NCBI RefSeq assembly: GCF_025628895.1
Contig: NZ_JAOTJC010000002.1
Location: forward strand, 124,001 to 188,000
Origin: Alteromonas salexigens
GTDB taxonomy: Bacteria > Pseudomonadota > Gammaproteobacteria > Enterobacterales > Alteromonadaceae
Length of the DNA stretch: 64,000 nucleotides
Direction: 5' to 3'
Part shown: positions 7,806 through 15,946 of the stretch, piece by piece
Layout of the letters: each line of letters starts with the position of its first letter
Position numbering within the stretch: position 1 is the first letter of the stretch
The notes under the pieces: model-generated
The model's input: the letters and a program-made list of their open reading frames with translations, nothing else
Told to the model about the DNA's origin: nothing
Database searches by the model: none
Position numbers and translations under genes: made by a program

Positions 7806-9557
7806 TTATTCAGCACTACCACTGGTGGTGCGGGTGCGCTTAGGGAACCGGATAATGTACTCCAGGCCCTGACCTGGCTGGCTGTTGGCCTCTATTTTTC
7901 CACCCAGTGTCTGGGTCACCAGGTTGTACATGATATGCGTGCCTAAGCCACTGCCGCCCTGGCCCCGCTTAGTCGTGAAGAAGGCGTCGAACAATCGGGC
8001 GAGATCATCCTCATTCATACCGCGGCCATCATCTTTGTAGACCATGATAATTTCATCATCCTCTGCTTTTACCGACAGCTGAATATGCCCGCTGCGCATG
8101 TCTTCAAAGCCATGGTTCAGTGAGTTCATGATCATGTTGGTGGTGATTTGGGCAATTACACCCGGTGCGCAGCGTATTTCCAGGTCCTCCGGGCAATCAA
8201 TCGCCACTTTGTGGCGGGTCTGCTTGAAGCTGGGCTGCAGTGACTGCAACACCTCATGCAGGTAGCTGTTCAGGTTGAATTGTCGTTCAGCTTCGCTGGC
8301 TTGATCGACTGCCACCTGTTTAAAGCTGGCCACCAGGTCGGAGGCCCGGTGTAAGTTGGTCAGCAACAGTTGGGTGGTTTGGCCTGCTTCGCTAAGGAAA
8401 TTCACCATGGCTTTATGGGTCAGCGATTTATCTTCAAAGGCGCTCTTGAGCTGTTGCAGGCGTTCTTCCAGAAAACTTGCCGCCGTCACGCCCACGCCCA
8501 TCGGGGTATTTACATCGTGAGCGATGCCGGCAACAAGACCGCCCAGTGAGGCCATGCGTTCGGACTCCAGCAGCTGGTCTTTGGCCATTTTTAGGGTGTC
8601 CATGGATTTCGCCAGCTCGGCATTCCGTTTGCGCAACTCATCCTCAATGTACTGGCGATTCTCATTCTCCTGGCGCAGTTCGCGCTGGTTAGCAATGAGT
8701 TCATCTTTTTGCTGTTCAAGATCCAACATAATTTGCGACAGGGAGGCGGTCTTCTTAGCCACTTCCTGTTCCAGCAACAGGTTCTGATCATCCAGCTTTT
8801 TATTGGCAGCACTTAACTGTTCCTGGGTGCCATGCAATTTAGTCTGCGAGGCAATCAAGTCGTCAATGACCTGGTTATAAGAATCTTTTAACTGCTGGAG
8901 TTCATTATCATCGTCGAGGATAACCTGAATTTTCGACTCATTCGGTCGTTCAGGATCAAACGCGCTCATTTCGTCGGTGATCTCAGACAAAGGTTCGGAC
9001 AACATGCGCCGGAACGCTGTCATAAATAAGAATACCAAAAAGGCAGTTTTAACAATGGCGTTACCGATGAGAAAGAAAATGCCAACCTCGATGCGACTAA
9101 AAATCGTGTCGAAGTCGGAATACAGTGACACATCACCCACGTTTGATTCTCGCCCGGAGAATTTGAAGACCAGGGGAAAGCTGTAAGAAAACAAACCGCC
9201 AACATGGTCGCGCATCACACCGGCATCGACAGTCTGGCCCTGCATTGGAATAGTTTCACCATAAGCAACGATAACATCGCCATTTTCATCCCGTATTTGC
9301 ACACCTTGCACAATGGGCAGCTCCAGCAATCCCTGTCCTATCAGGCGAGCTTGTGGTGTATTAAGTTCCCAGATGGCGCGGGTCAGGCTGGTGGCAAAGG
9401 TGTTCTTGAGCGTGCGTAGCTCATCTTCGATGTGATGTTTGGTACTGAGGTACTCAGTAAAGATTTGTCCAACCGTGACAATCAGCGTCAGTACGAAGTA
9501 AACCGAAAGAACACGCGTCAGTAACTTCCTCGACAGTCCGGTCTTTACGGTTCCCAT
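7806..9557 (-). CDS. Membrane sensor histidine kinase
   Basis: About 583 residues from ATG 9557, preceded by AGGGTG; upstream in-frame codons to 9653 look non-coding. A first membrane helix (about 14-35) and a second (about 160-185, FFLIGNAIVKTAFLVFLF) flank a periplasmic sensor domain of about 125 residues. Then come a HAMP-like linker, a long coiled coil (about 240-345), a phosphoacceptor helix with GIAHDVNTPMGV, and an ATPase domain with N-box MIMNSLNHGF and G-boxes DDGRGMNEDD and GGSGLGTHIMY. No receiver domain. Related to DctB/ZraS-like kinases. No response regulator is in the same operon; phoB is divergent but has its own kinase phoR, so the partner and signal are unknown. Confidence 0.9.
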   Translation of the reverse strand: MGTVKTGLSRKLLTRVLSVYFVLTLIVTVGQIFTEYLSTKHHIEDELRTLKNTFATSLTRAIWELNTPQARLIGQGLLELPIVQGVQIRDENGDVIVAYGETIPMQGQTVDAGVMRDHVGGLFSYSFPLVFKFSGRESNVGDVSLYSDFDTIFSRIEVGIFFLIGNAIVKTAFLVFLFMTAFRRMLSEPLSEITDEMSAFDPERPNESKIQVILDDDNELQQLKDSYNQVIDDLIASQTKLHGTQEQLSAANKKLDDQNLLLEQEVAKKTASLSQIMLDLEQQKDELIANQRELRQENENRQYIEDELRKRNAELAKSMDTLKMAKDQLLESERMASLGGLVAGIAHDVNTPMGVGVTAASFLEERLQQLKSAFEDKSLTHKAMVNFLSEAGQTTQLLLTNLHRASDLVASFKQVAVDQASEAERQFNLNSYLHEVLQSLQPSFKQTRHKVAIDCPEDLEIRCAPGVIAQITTNMIMNSLNHGFEDMRSGHIQLSVKAEDDEIIMVYKDDGRGMNEDDLARLFDAFFTTKRGQGGSGLGTHIMYNLVTQTLGGKIEANSQPGQGLEYIIRFPKRTRTTSGSAE

Positions 9558-9692
9558 GTAATTAGCACCCTGTTGCAATGGTATGAACGACTCCTGAAAG
9601 CAAAGAATATGCGTAATACTGTGAATAAACAAGAAAAATGCGCTGGCTGGCAACTAGACTTTCGGACAAAACTTGACACGGGTTGGTAATAC

Positions 9693-9710
9693 ATTTAATA
9701 AAACTGTCAC
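9693..9710 (+). promoter_or_regulatory. Pho-box-like element upstream of phoB
   Basis: ATTTAATAAAACTGTCAC: the second half CTGTCAC matches the PhoB half-site CTGTCAT in 6 of 7, the first half ATTTAAT in 4 of 7, with an AAAA spacer, giving the 11-bp repeat of a Pho box. A TAATAAT sequence about 10 bases downstream (9720-9726) could be the -10. It lies about 50 bases before the phoB start. It closely resembles the element at 18682. Positive autoregulation of phoB is expected from other bacteria; that is an inference here. Confidence 0.6.
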
Positions 9711-9758
9711 ACAGCAGATTAATAATAACGGCGTTTTAATATGACCAGGAAAAAAACT

Positions 9759-10448
9759 ATGTCCCGAACGGTCTTGTTGGTAGAAGACGAAGCGCCGATC
9801 CGTGAAATGCTGAAATTTGTACTGGAGCAGTCGGGGTTCGATACTGTTGAAGCCGAAGACTACGACATTGCAATGGATAAAATTTGCGAGCCGTACCCAG
9901 ATCTCATTCTGCTTGACTGGATGTTGCCAGGCGGCAGCGGCGTACAGTTAGCGAAAAGTCTCAAACAACATGAGTTTACCCGCGATATTCCGGTCATAAT
10001 GCTTACGGCCCGGGGTGAAGAAGAAGATAAGATACGGGGACTGGACGCGGGCGCGGACGATTACATCACCAAGCCTTTCTCGCCGAAAGAGCTGGTGGCG
10101 CGGATTAAAGCGGTCATGCGCCGGGTCACACCCACCTCTAATGAGGTACCCATTGAATTTAATGGTTTAAAGCTGGAGCCCATTTCACACCGGGTTGAGG
10201 CCAATGATGAACCTATTGATATGGGGCCGACAGAGTTTAAGCTGCTGCACTTTTTTATGACGCACCCGGAGCGTGTATACAGTCGCGAACTGCTGCTGGA
10301 CAACGTGTGGGGCACCAATGTGTATGTTGAAGACCGCACCGTGGATGTGCATATCCGCCGGTTGCGCAAGGCCATTGCCAAGCATGGTCATGATGCTATG
10401 ATCCAAACAGTACGCGGCGCCGGTTATCGCTTCTCCACCAAACCCTAA
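9759..10448 (+). CDS. phoB: Phosphate regulon response regulator PhoB
   Basis: OmpR-family transcription factor that activates genes of phosphate starvation when phosphorylated by PhoR. The ATG at 9759 gives 229 residues, the same as E. coli PhoB, and has AGGA 11 bases upstream; the frame also opens at 9741, but that start has no ribosome site. Receiver domain 1-120 with acidic pair E9/D10, phosphorylation site D53 in LLDWMLPG, and K in [14 protein letters not shown]; winged-helix domain about 130-227 with [17 protein letters not shown]. Followed by phoR after 78 bases. Confidence 0.96.
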   Translation: MSRTVLLVEDEAPIREMLKFVLEQSGFDTVEAEDYDIAMDKICEPYPDLILLDWMLPGGSGVQLAKSLKQHEFTRDIPVIMLTARGEEEDKIRGLDAGADDYITKPFSPKELVARIKAVMRRVTPTSNEVPIEFNGLKLEPISHRVEANDEPIDMGPTEFKLLHFFMTHPERVYSRELLLDNVWGTNVYVEDRTVDVHIRRLRKAIAKHGHDAMIQTVRGAGYRFSTKP

Positions 10449-10457
10449 CATCAGGGG

Positions 10458-10494
10458 CGGCCTGAGCGAACAGCACGGACAGGCCGTTTTCTTT
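10458..10494 (+). terminator. Hairpin with T-rich tail between phoB and phoR
   Basis: CGGCCTG (10458-10464) pairs with CAGGCCG (10480-10486) across a 15-base loop and is followed by TTTTCTTT. It looks like a weak or partial intrinsic terminator and would reduce phoR and downstream transcription relative to phoB. The loop is larger than usual, so strength is uncertain. Confidence 0.55.
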
Positions 10495-10526
10495 CATAGT
10501 TACCGACGAACAGGCAATCAGGCATT

Positions 10527-11831
10527 ATGTATTATCCGTTCTCATGGTTGAGAAGCCTTCTCCACTTGGCGGTATACCTTGTCGCGTTCGCTCTGATTGG
10601 TTTGCTGGCAGACGATATGCTGGTCGCTGTGGCTCTCGGCGCTACCCTGCTGCTAATTTTCAACTACTGGCAACTCTACAAGCTCAACCGCTGGTTGTGG
10701 CATAGCAGAAAAATCTCCCCGCCTACGGTGAGCGGTGTGTGGGAGCATATCTATGAAGGGATTTATTACCTGCAAAGGCGCAACCGAAACAAACGCAAGG
10801 AACTCGGTGAGCTGGTGAAACGCTTCCGGGAGGGCTCGGAAGCGTTACCGGATGCTGCGGTGGTGGTCGACGCCAAGGCCTGTATTATATGGTGTAACCG
10901 GTTGGCGCGGTTAGAGCTGGGTTTGAAGTGGCCTGCAGATGCCGGTCGTCGTTTAGATAATCTGTTGCGCCACCCTGATTTTATTGAGTATTTTCACACC
11001 GGTGATTATCACTATCCTATTGAGATCCCATCGCCAACCAACCCTAATAAAACTTTTGAATACCGGATTATGCCTTATGGTGAGGAACACTTGCTGGTGG
11101 TGGCCCGGGACGTGACGCGGGTATCGCAGTTAGAGGAAATGCGTAAAGACTTCGTGGCCAACGTGTCCCACGAATTGCGCACTCCCCTTACCGTTATTAA
11201 CGGGTACCTGGAAATGCTGCCGGCTGCCGATGACAACCCGTTTATGCAAAAGGCGATGACCGAAATGACATCGCAAACCCAGCGTATGCAGAACCTGATT
11301 GAAGATTTGCTGATATTGTCTCGTATAGAAGCCAGCTCAGAACGTATCTACGAGAATGTGGTAAACATGCCGGCAATTCTTGCTCAGATAGAGCGTGAGG
11401 CACTGTCACTCAACAAAGATAAACATCATAAAATTGAATTTCATGTAGATCCCAGCCTGAAAGTGTATGGCGTGGAAACGGAGTTACGCAGTGCCTGCTC
11501 AAACCTGGTATTTAACGCCATTCATTACACTCCCCCCGGCGGGCATATTCAGGTGCACTGGAAACAGGACGCTCACAAGGTGAAATTTGCCGTACAGGAT
11601 AACGGCGACGGTATTGCCCCTCCACATATAAACCGGCTGACTGAGCGTTTTTATCGTGTTGATAAGGCCCGCTCCAGGAAAACCGGCGGCTCCGGGCTGG
11701 GTTTGTCTATTGTTAAGCACGTGCTGAATCATCATAACTCGCAGTTGGAGATACATAGCGTGGTAGGTGAGGGCAGTGTGTTCTCATTTACGTTGACCAA
11801 TGACATGGTTGCTGAGCGGTCTGCATCATGA
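10527..11831 (+). CDS. phoR: Phosphate regulon sensor kinase PhoR
   Basis: 434-residue inner-membrane histidine kinase. Two adjacent N-terminal membrane helices (about 9-27 and 31-47), no sizeable periplasmic domain, a PAS domain (about 100-200; GSEALPDAAVVVDAKACIIWCN), a dimerisation domain with the phosphoacceptor H215 in FVANVSHELRTPLTV, and an ATPase domain with NLVFNAIHYTPPGG, DNGDGIAPPHI and GSGLGLSIVKHVL. The architecture is that of PhoR, which senses phosphate status through the Pst transporter and PhoU. Its stop overlaps the next start (ATGA), coupling it to the PstS-like gene. Confidence 0.95.
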   Translation: MYYPFSWLRSLLHLAVYLVAFALIGLLADDMLVAVALGATLLLIFNYWQLYKLNRWLWHSRKISPPTVSGVWEHIYEGIYYLQRRNRNKRKELGELVKRFREGSEALPDAAVVVDAKACIIWCNRLARLELGLKWPADAGRRLDNLLRHPDFIEYFHTGDYHYPIEIPSPTNPNKTFEYRIMPYGEEHLLVVARDVTRVSQLEEMRKDFVANVSHELRTPLTVINGYLEMLPAADDNPFMQKAMTEMTSQTQRMQNLIEDLLILSRIEASSERIYENVVNMPAILAQIEREALSLNKDKHHKIEFHVDPSLKVYGVETELRSACSNLVFNAIHYTPPGGHIQVHWKQDAHKVKFAVQDNGDGIAPPHINRLTERFYRVDKARSRKTGGSGLGLSIVKHVLNHHNSQLEIHSVVGEGSVFSFTLTNDMVAERSAS

Positions 11832-12784
11832 TTCGACGACTACTGTGCTTGCTGATGTGGTGTGCCATCTCGATGGATGCGCTTAGCGCCACTGACGAAA
11901 TCCCCGACTATGAGCGCCAGCCAGGCGTGGCGGGCAAAATTACCTCGGTGGGGTCGGACACGCTGGCCAACCTTATGACTTTCTGGTCTCAGGAGTTCAG
12001 GGAGCTTTATCCGCAGGTTAAGTTTCAGATCCAGGCCTCCGGCTCCTCTACCGCACCCCCGGCACTAACCGAAGGCACCGCTACCATCGGCCCCATGAGC
12101 CGGGAACTGAAACCAAGTGAACGACGTGATTTTATTAATGCTCACGGCTATCCGCCGCTGGTGTTACGGGTAGCCATGGATGCCATTGCCATATTTGTTG
12201 AGCGACACAACCCGTTAACCGGACTGACCCAACAGCAGGTGGACGCCATCTTCTCAGCTACCCAGTTTTGCGGCGCCCCTGCTCCCATCACCCGCTGGTC
12301 GCAGCTGAATGTGTATGGGGACAACTTTACGGCGCCCATACGCTTATTCGGTCGGAATTCGGTATCAGGCACCTACGGCCTGTTCAAAATTGATGGCCTG
12401 TGTGACGGTGACTTTCGCAAGAACGTTAACGAACAACCCGGCTCTGCCTCTGTGGTGTTATCGGTGGGGTCGAGCCGCGGCGCGATTGGTTATGCCGCCT
12501 ATGGCTATAAAACAGCCGGCGTGCGGGCGTTGCCAATAGGCGAGACCGCAGAGACCCTGATCCCGTTAACCTCGCAAACAGTGCGTAATGAAACTTACCC
12601 TTTTGCCCGTTATCTGTACCTGGTAATTAATAAAAAGCCGGGTGAACCATTACCTACGCTTGAGCGGGAGTTCCTTCGGTTTGTGCTGTCTAAGGAAGGA
12701 CAGCGACAAGTTGAACGCGATGGCTACTTTCCTATCCGGGCAGACATTTTGCAGCGGCAGCGCCGCATTATCCAAAGTGACTAA
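11828..12784 (+). CDS. PstS-like periplasmic phosphate-binding protein
   Basis: 318 residues with a signal peptide (about 1-21, ending DALSA). The mature protein has PBP-like phosphate-binding features: SVGSDTLANLM near 39-49, QASGSSTAPPALTEG near 69-83, GPMSREL near 88-94, and RNSVSGTYGLF near 176-186, the segments that contact phosphate in PstS-like proteins. It overlaps phoR by four bases, so it is co-transcribed with phoBR. No pstC, pstA, pstB or phoU gene is in the window. It may deliver phosphate to a Pst permease encoded elsewhere, or act in signalling or with the downstream outer-membrane system. Confidence 0.85.
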   Translation: MIRRLLCLLMWCAISMDALSATDEIPDYERQPGVAGKITSVGSDTLANLMTFWSQEFRELYPQVKFQIQASGSSTAPPALTEGTATIGPMSRELKPSERRDFINAHGYPPLVLRVAMDAIAIFVERHNPLTGLTQQQVDAIFSATQFCGAPAPITRWSQLNVYGDNFTAPIRLFGRNSVSGTYGLFKIDGLCDGDFRKNVNEQPGSASVVLSVGSSRGAIGYAAYGYKTAGVRALPIGETAETLIPLTSQTVRNETYPFARYLYLVINKKPGEPLPTLEREFLRFVLSKEGQRQVERDGYFPIRADILQRQRRIIQSD

Positions 12785-12945
12785 GACAGTCACTTCATAA
12801 TCGCTGCGGCTAATGTTGCCAGACAATTGGCGAGGTGGGTGTCCTGCAAACAGCCTCTTATCACAACTCACTCGCCCGGTTGTGTGGCATCCGACCGGCA
12901 GTCAACTGAACATAGCAATGGTCGCATTCCACCGACACCTACATT

Positions 12946-12963
12946 GTGAAAGTTTTGTGACAG
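12946..12963 (-). promoter_or_regulatory. Pho-box-like element, minus strand
   Basis: Read on the minus strand this is CTGTCACAAAACTTTCAC: two direct half-sites, CTGTCAC (6 of 7 to CTGTCAT) and CTTTCAC (5 of 7), with an AAAA spacer, so an 11-bp period. It is the best Pho-box match in the window by half-site score. It lies about 90 bases before the lipoprotein start but points the other way; no minus-strand gene is immediately downstream. Confidence 0.6.
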
Positions 12964-12970
12964 GTTCACA

Positions 12971-12988
12971 GTGTAACATTTATGTCAT
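12971..12988 (+). promoter_or_regulatory. Pho-box-like element, plus strand
   Basis: GTGTAACATTTATGTCAT: half-sites GTGTAAC (4 of 7) and ATGTCAT (6 of 7 to CTGTCAT) with an ATTT spacer, 11 bp apart. It lies 63 bases before the lipoprotein ATG, a suitable place to activate it. Together with the opposed element 8 bases away it forms a cluster of four possible PhoB half-sites. Confidence 0.55.
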
Positions 12989-13050
12989 TTAACGAAGGTA
13001 AAGTGCCAGCGTTTTCAAAATCCATAAAAAATCTGCACTTGGAGAAACGA

Positions 13051-15825
13051 ATGGAACTTAAGCACTTATTTCAGGCTTCGGCGATTGCAACCGCACTCGT
13101 ACTAGCTGGTTGTGGTGGTGATATCAATATCAGCGAAGGCGATATTGATAACAGTGTGACCAATAATAACGGTGGCAATGAAACTCCCACCAACCCCCCG
13201 GCTGAAAATGATGGACGTCCGGGAGATGCCAGTGCTTTTCTTAGTGGGCAGGTTTCAGAGGCATTCGGTACTGACGTTGAAGTGCGGGTATTATCAGGCC
13301 GTCTTACCGACGCTGACGCGGATGCCAGCGGCAACATCGTACTGACTAACGACACAGTATGGGCGCTTGAAGGTCCGGTATTTATTGGTAACGATAAAGC
13401 TGACAGTGTCACGCTGGAAATTGAAGAAGGTGCTATCGTATTCGGTCGTACCGGTGCAGATTATCTGGTAATCAGCCGCGACTCTGCTATTGAAGCGACG
13501 GGTACCGCAGAAAATCCGGTCATCATGACGTCTTACAATGATGTTATCGGTGATGAAGTTGGCGCCGGCCAATGGGGAGGGTTGGTTGTATTAGGTAACG
13601 CACCATCAACCAAATGTCCTCAAGACGGCTCAGACTGTGCACTTCAGGTTGAGGGTGCTGAAGAAGGTGCCGTATTCGGCGGAACGGACGAGACCGATAG
13701 CTCAGGTATCCTGAACTACGTGGTCGTGAAATATGCAGGTTTTGAAATCGCCCCCGACAACGAGCTGAACGGCATCACTTTCGGTGGTGTGGGTTCAGGA
13801 ACAGAAGTGGATTACGTGCAAGTTCACGGCAACGCGGACGACGGCGTTGAATTCTTTGGTGGAACCGTAAACGCGAAACACTTGGTTTTGACTGCTAACC
13901 AGGACGATTCAGTAGACTGGGACAACGGTTATAAAGGCAAGCTGCAGTACGTATATGTACAGCATGCCTCTGACAACTCTGATGCCAACCGTGGTATCGA
14001 AGGTGACGGCGACGGCGGTGACGGCCTGGAGTTTTCACAACCTATGGTTGCGAACATGACGGTTGTGGGTAACAACTTCGACACCGCGGACGCTGACTCT
14101 GAAGGCCTGTTACTACGCGATCAGACAGGCGCTCATCTGATGAACTTCCTTATCACTGGCCCTGAAAGCATGGGTGAGTGTTTAGAAATGGATACGGACG
14201 ACACGGTACAGGCAAACCTGTCTGACGGCGACCTGACCATGACTTACTCTGTTATCTCTTGTAGCGAACCTTTCAACACGCCTGACGGTGCAGTTGACCT
14301 GGAGACTTGGTTCACTGGTCAGGAAGGTAACCAGCTAATCGCCTTTGAAGATCGTGCTAATCTGGGTCTGAACATCGACGGTTCACTGACATCAGAAAGC
14401 ATGTTGCTGACAGCAGGCGGCGATGCAGCGATGCTAGATACTTTCTTTGAAACTAATACCTTCGTGGGTGCGGTGGGCGAAACTGACTGGCGTCAGGGTT
14501 GGGCCTTTGGTTTTGGCGGCGGTAACATCGAGCTGGTTGAAACCACATCAGGCTGCCCGGCTGGGACTACTAACATCGCGTCAGTAGACGGTTCTACAAC
14601 AACGTGTGAAATCTCAGGCACTATCACTGCTGACCTGACACTGACTGCAGGCAACCTGTATGCCCTGTCTGGTGCGGTATTCGTAGGTGGTGACAAAACT
14701 GACAGCGCGGTTTTGACGATTGAGCCCGGTGTGACGGTTTTCGGTAACTCAGGAAATGACTACCTGGTAGTCAGCCGTGACTCGCAAATCATGGCTAACG
14801 GAACAGCTGCTGACCCAATCACATTCACTTCGCGTGACCATGTTATTGGCGGCCTGGAAGCGGGGACAGCCGGCCAGTGGGGCGGCATGATTATTCTGGG
14901 TAATGGTGAATCAACCAAATGTCCGCAGGATGGCACCGACTGTGCGTTACAGGTAGAAGGCGCAGCCGAAGGGGCGGTATTCGGCGGTACTGATAATGCC
15001 GATAATTCCGGCGTGTTGCGCTATGTTCGTGTTATGCACGGCGGCTTCGAAATAGCGCCTGATAACGAGCTCAATGGCATCACCTTTGGCGGTGTAGGTT
15101 CAGGTACCACGGTGGAATACGTGCAGGTGCACAAAAATGCCGATGACGGTGTAGAGTTCTTTGGCGGTGCAGTTAACGCAAAATACCTGACTTTCACTGG
15201 TGTTCAGGATGACTCTGTAGACTGGGATAACGGTTATAAGGGTAAATTACAGTTTGTACTGGTTAAGCATGCGGATGATAACTCGGATGCCAACCGCGCC
15301 ATCGAAGGTGACGGCGACGGCGGTGATGGACTGGCATTCTCCAACCCCACCGTGGCTAACATGACAGTGATCGGCAATAGCTTTGATACTGCGAACGCGG
15401 ATTCAGAAGGCATTCTGCTGCGAGACCAGACCAACGCACAGCTGTACAACATCCTGGTAACCGGCCCTGCTGGCATGGGTGAGTGCTTTGAAGTTGACCT
15501 GAGTGACGGTGACACCACTGCGCTGGGTAATATGGACGGCACCAATACGCCGCAAATGGTCATGCAGTCATCAGTTCTGGCCTGTGCGGAAAATATCAAA
15601 AACTCTGGCGATTTTGACCAACAAGCCTGGTTTACTGCGCAGGACAACAACAGCCTGCTGGACAACACTGCAACAGTGCTGGATGGTATCTACACAGTAG
15701 ACACCACGACAGCGACAGATGTTTCTGCTCTGGACAGCTTCTTTACGTCAGTCGATTTTATCGGCGCGGTGAAAGATGCTGATAATGACTGGACAGCAGA
15801 ATGGACTGTTGCACTGGATAACTAA
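13051..15825 (+). CDS. Large lipoprotein with two tandem beta-helix-like repeats
   Basis: 924 residues from ATG 13051 (GGAG six bases upstream), beginning MELKHLFQ and carrying a lipobox LAGC at about residue 22. A Ser/Asn/Thr/Pro-rich linker leads to two homologous copies of about 390 residues (roughly 93-485 and 520-915). Shared blocks include DYLV(I/V)SRDS, AGQWGG, STKCPQDG, EIAPDNELNGITFGGVGSGT, NADDGVEFFGG, DDSVDWDNGYKGKLQ and EGDGDGGDGL. Regular strand-turn patterns suggest a right-handed beta helix; the Asp/Gly-rich loops may bind calcium. Each copy has a CPQDGxDC cysteine pair. The next gene is a TonB-dependent receptor and the upstream region has Pho-box-like sites, so a surface ligand-capture role under phosphate limitation is plausible but unproven. 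Confidence 0.85.
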   Translation: MELKHLFQASAIATALVLAGCGGDINISEGDIDNSVTNNNGGNETPTNPPAENDGRPGDASAFLSGQVSEAFGTDVEVRVLSGRLTDADADASGNIVLTNDTVWALEGPVFIGNDKADSVTLEIEEGAIVFGRTGADYLVISRDSAIEATGTAENPVIMTSYNDVIGDEVGAGQWGGLVVLGNAPSTKCPQDGSDCALQVEGAEEGAVFGGTDETDSSGILNYVVVKYAGFEIAPDNELNGITFGGVGSGTEVDYVQVHGNADDGVEFFGGTVNAKHLVLTANQDDSVDWDNGYKGKLQYVYVQHASDNSDANRGIEGDGDGGDGLEFSQPMVANMTVVGNNFDTADADSEGLLLRDQTGAHLMNFLITGPESMGECLEMDTDDTVQANLSDGDLTMTYSVISCSEPFNTPDGAVDLETWFTGQEGNQLIAFEDRANLGLNIDGSLTSESMLLTAGGDAAMLDTFFETNTFVGAVGETDWRQGWAFGFGGGNIELVETTSGCPAGTTNIASVDGSTTTCEISGTITADLTLTAGNLYALSGAVFVGGDKTDSAVLTIEPGVTVFGNSGNDYLVVSRDSQIMANGTAADPITFTSRDHVIGGLEAGTAGQWGGMIILGNGESTKCPQDGTDCALQVEGAAEGAVFGGTDNADNSGVLRYVRVMHGGFEIAPDNELNGITFGGVGSGTTVEYVQVHKNADDGVEFFGGAVNAKYLTFTGVQDDSVDWDNGYKGKLQFVLVKHADDNSDANRAIEGDGDGGDGLAFSNPTVANMTVIGNSFDTANADSEGILLRDQTNAQLYNILVTGPAGMGECFEVDLSDGDTTALGNMDGTNTPQMVMQSSVLACAENIKNSGDFDQQAWFTAQDNNSLLDNTATVLDGIYTVDTTTATDVSALDSFFTSVDFIGAVKDADNDWTAEWTVALDN

Positions 15826-15850
15826 GCAGCCAGTAATTTTGCTGACATGG

Positions 15851-15889
15851 AAGCAAGTACGTGACATTAAGTGGCGTACTTGCTTTTTA
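15851..15889 (+). terminator. Terminator between the lipoprotein and receptor genes
   Basis: An 11-bp perfect stem AAGCAAGTACG (15851-15861) and CGTACTTGCTT (15875-15885) with a 13-base loop is followed by TTTT. It lies directly after the lipoprotein stop and before the TonB-dependent receptor. It may act as a full terminator or as a partial one that sets a lower level for the receptor. Confidence 0.75.
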
Positions 15890-15946
15890 AGTATCAAGCA
15901 CGGGTATTATTCCGTAGCATAAGAATTGCGTACAACGAGGTTAATC

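Larger units (their letters stand above)
12785..13050. other. Regulatory region ahead of the large lipoprotein
   Basis: These 266 bases separate the PstS-like gene from the lipoprotein. The right half contains the two opposed Pho-box-like elements at 12946-12988 and a ribosome site GGAG at 13041-13044. A reading frame opens within it at 12982 but begins 69 bases before the lipoprotein ATG and has no ribosome site. The left half shows no gene. Confidence 0.6.

Noticed and set aside
12957-12972. CRP-like site TGTGA...TCACA in the lipoprotein promoter
   Set aside because: The two arms are 5 bases apart, not 6 as CRP needs, and the TGTGA arm is part of the better Pho-box match.
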